64,000 bases of DNA from Glutamicibacter mishrai (GTDB lineage: Bacteria > Actinomycetota > Actinomycetes > Actinomycetales > Micrococcaceae), in assembly GCF_012221945.1 (NCBI RefSeq), contig NZ_CP032549.1, positions 868,001-932,000 on the forward strand. The letters are read 5' to 3'. The notes under the pieces are model-generated. The model had not been told where the DNA came from. It saw only the letters and a program-made list of their open reading frames with translations, and searched no databases. Below are positions 63,901 through 64,000 of the stretch, in pieces. The stretch's first letter is position 1. Every line of letters starts with the position of its first letter. Both the position numbers and the translations under genes were made by a program.

Positions 63901-64000
63901 AGGCTCACCGACTTCATGCCGCTGCGCATCATCAGGATAAACAGTGGTCCGCCGATCATCGCGCACATCACGCCCACCTGGATTTCGCTCGGCGGCGCGA
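63897..64000 (-). CDS. FecCD-family iron-siderophore permease (partial, C-terminal end)
   Basis: The minus-strand frame APPSEIQVGVMCAMIGGPLF, ending MRSGMKSVSL, is the typical C-terminus of a FecCD permease (GVxxAxxGxPxFxxLL). The gene enters from the right edge and stops at 63897 in a 4-bp overlap with the GTG of the second permease. It is too short for automatic calling. The substrate-binding protein would lie further upstream, outside the window. Confidence 0.85.
   Translation of the reverse strand, partial: APPSEIQVGVMCAMIGGPLFILMMRSGMKSVSL

Overview
The window is high-GC, densely packed bacterial chromosome. It looks like a member of the Micrococcaceae (Arthrobacter/Glutamicibacter type). 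The grounds are the Arthrobacter-style copper amine oxidase, HU proteins and L28/L33/S14 set, the PucR and DUF222-HNH families, and the general codon style. This assignment is inference from sequence character, not from a database search. I saw no rRNA, tRNA, CRISPR array, phage or complete insertion sequence.

Layout. 0-1.6 kb: copper-handling genes on the minus strand (PCu(A)C lipoprotein, CopC, His-containing membrane protein). 1.7-2.7 kb: two almost identical hup genes in tandem. 2.8-5.3 kb: an SDR enzyme, a DUF1992 protein and the rpmB-rpmG-rpsN ribosomal operon. 5.6-12.4 kb: a MarR regulator, a polyamine-type ABC importer (potD-A-B-C) and, divergent from it, an Lrp/AsnC regulator overlapping a class III aminotransferase. 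12.5-19.9 kb: an XRE/ImmA regulator, a DUF222-HNH protein, then PucR divergent from mmsA plus a second class III aminotransferase. 19.9-24 kb: a GlcD-like oxidase, small membrane proteins, a HtaA-domain protein, a shikimate-dehydrogenase-like protein and a rifampicin ADP-ribosyltransferase.

24-34.7 kb is a monoamine/polyamine degradation region. An AraC regulator, an APC permease and an aldehyde dehydrogenase lie on the minus strand. A TetR gene faces a copper amine oxidase that overlaps a small His-rich membrane protein. Next comes a FAD amine oxidase-cupin-aldehyde dehydrogenase operon behind a structured 5' leader. 34.7-43.3 kb: a CDP-glycerol transferase-like protein, a ZnuA-type zinc-binding lipoprotein behind two operator-like repeats, YibE/F, a CPBP protease, a baeRF/Rv2629-like protein, an old yellow enzyme and MgtE. 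mgtE has a long leader containing a candidate leader peptide.

43.7-51.5 kb is one glycine-to-pyruvate pathway in transcription order: tandem glycine riboswitch, gcvP, gcvT, gcvH, glyA, sdaA. The glycine cleavage system supplies methylene-THF, GlyA condenses it with a second glycine to serine, and SdaA deaminates serine to pyruvate. 51.5-60.8 kb: an SGNH hydrolase, a class C serine hydrolase, an APC permease, an RNase HI fusion, a small lipoprotein, a Xi-class GST and an ABC exporter flanked by two MarR regulators with palindromic operators. 60.9-64 kb: a siderophore import operon (FecCD permeases plus a fused ABC ATPase/siderophore-interacting reductase) that runs off the right edge.

The most unusual features are the two structured leaders (31206-31347 before the FAD amine oxidase; 43528-43606 before mgtE), the ATPase-SIP fusion, the tandem hup pair and the Cys-rich tail on the amine oxidase.
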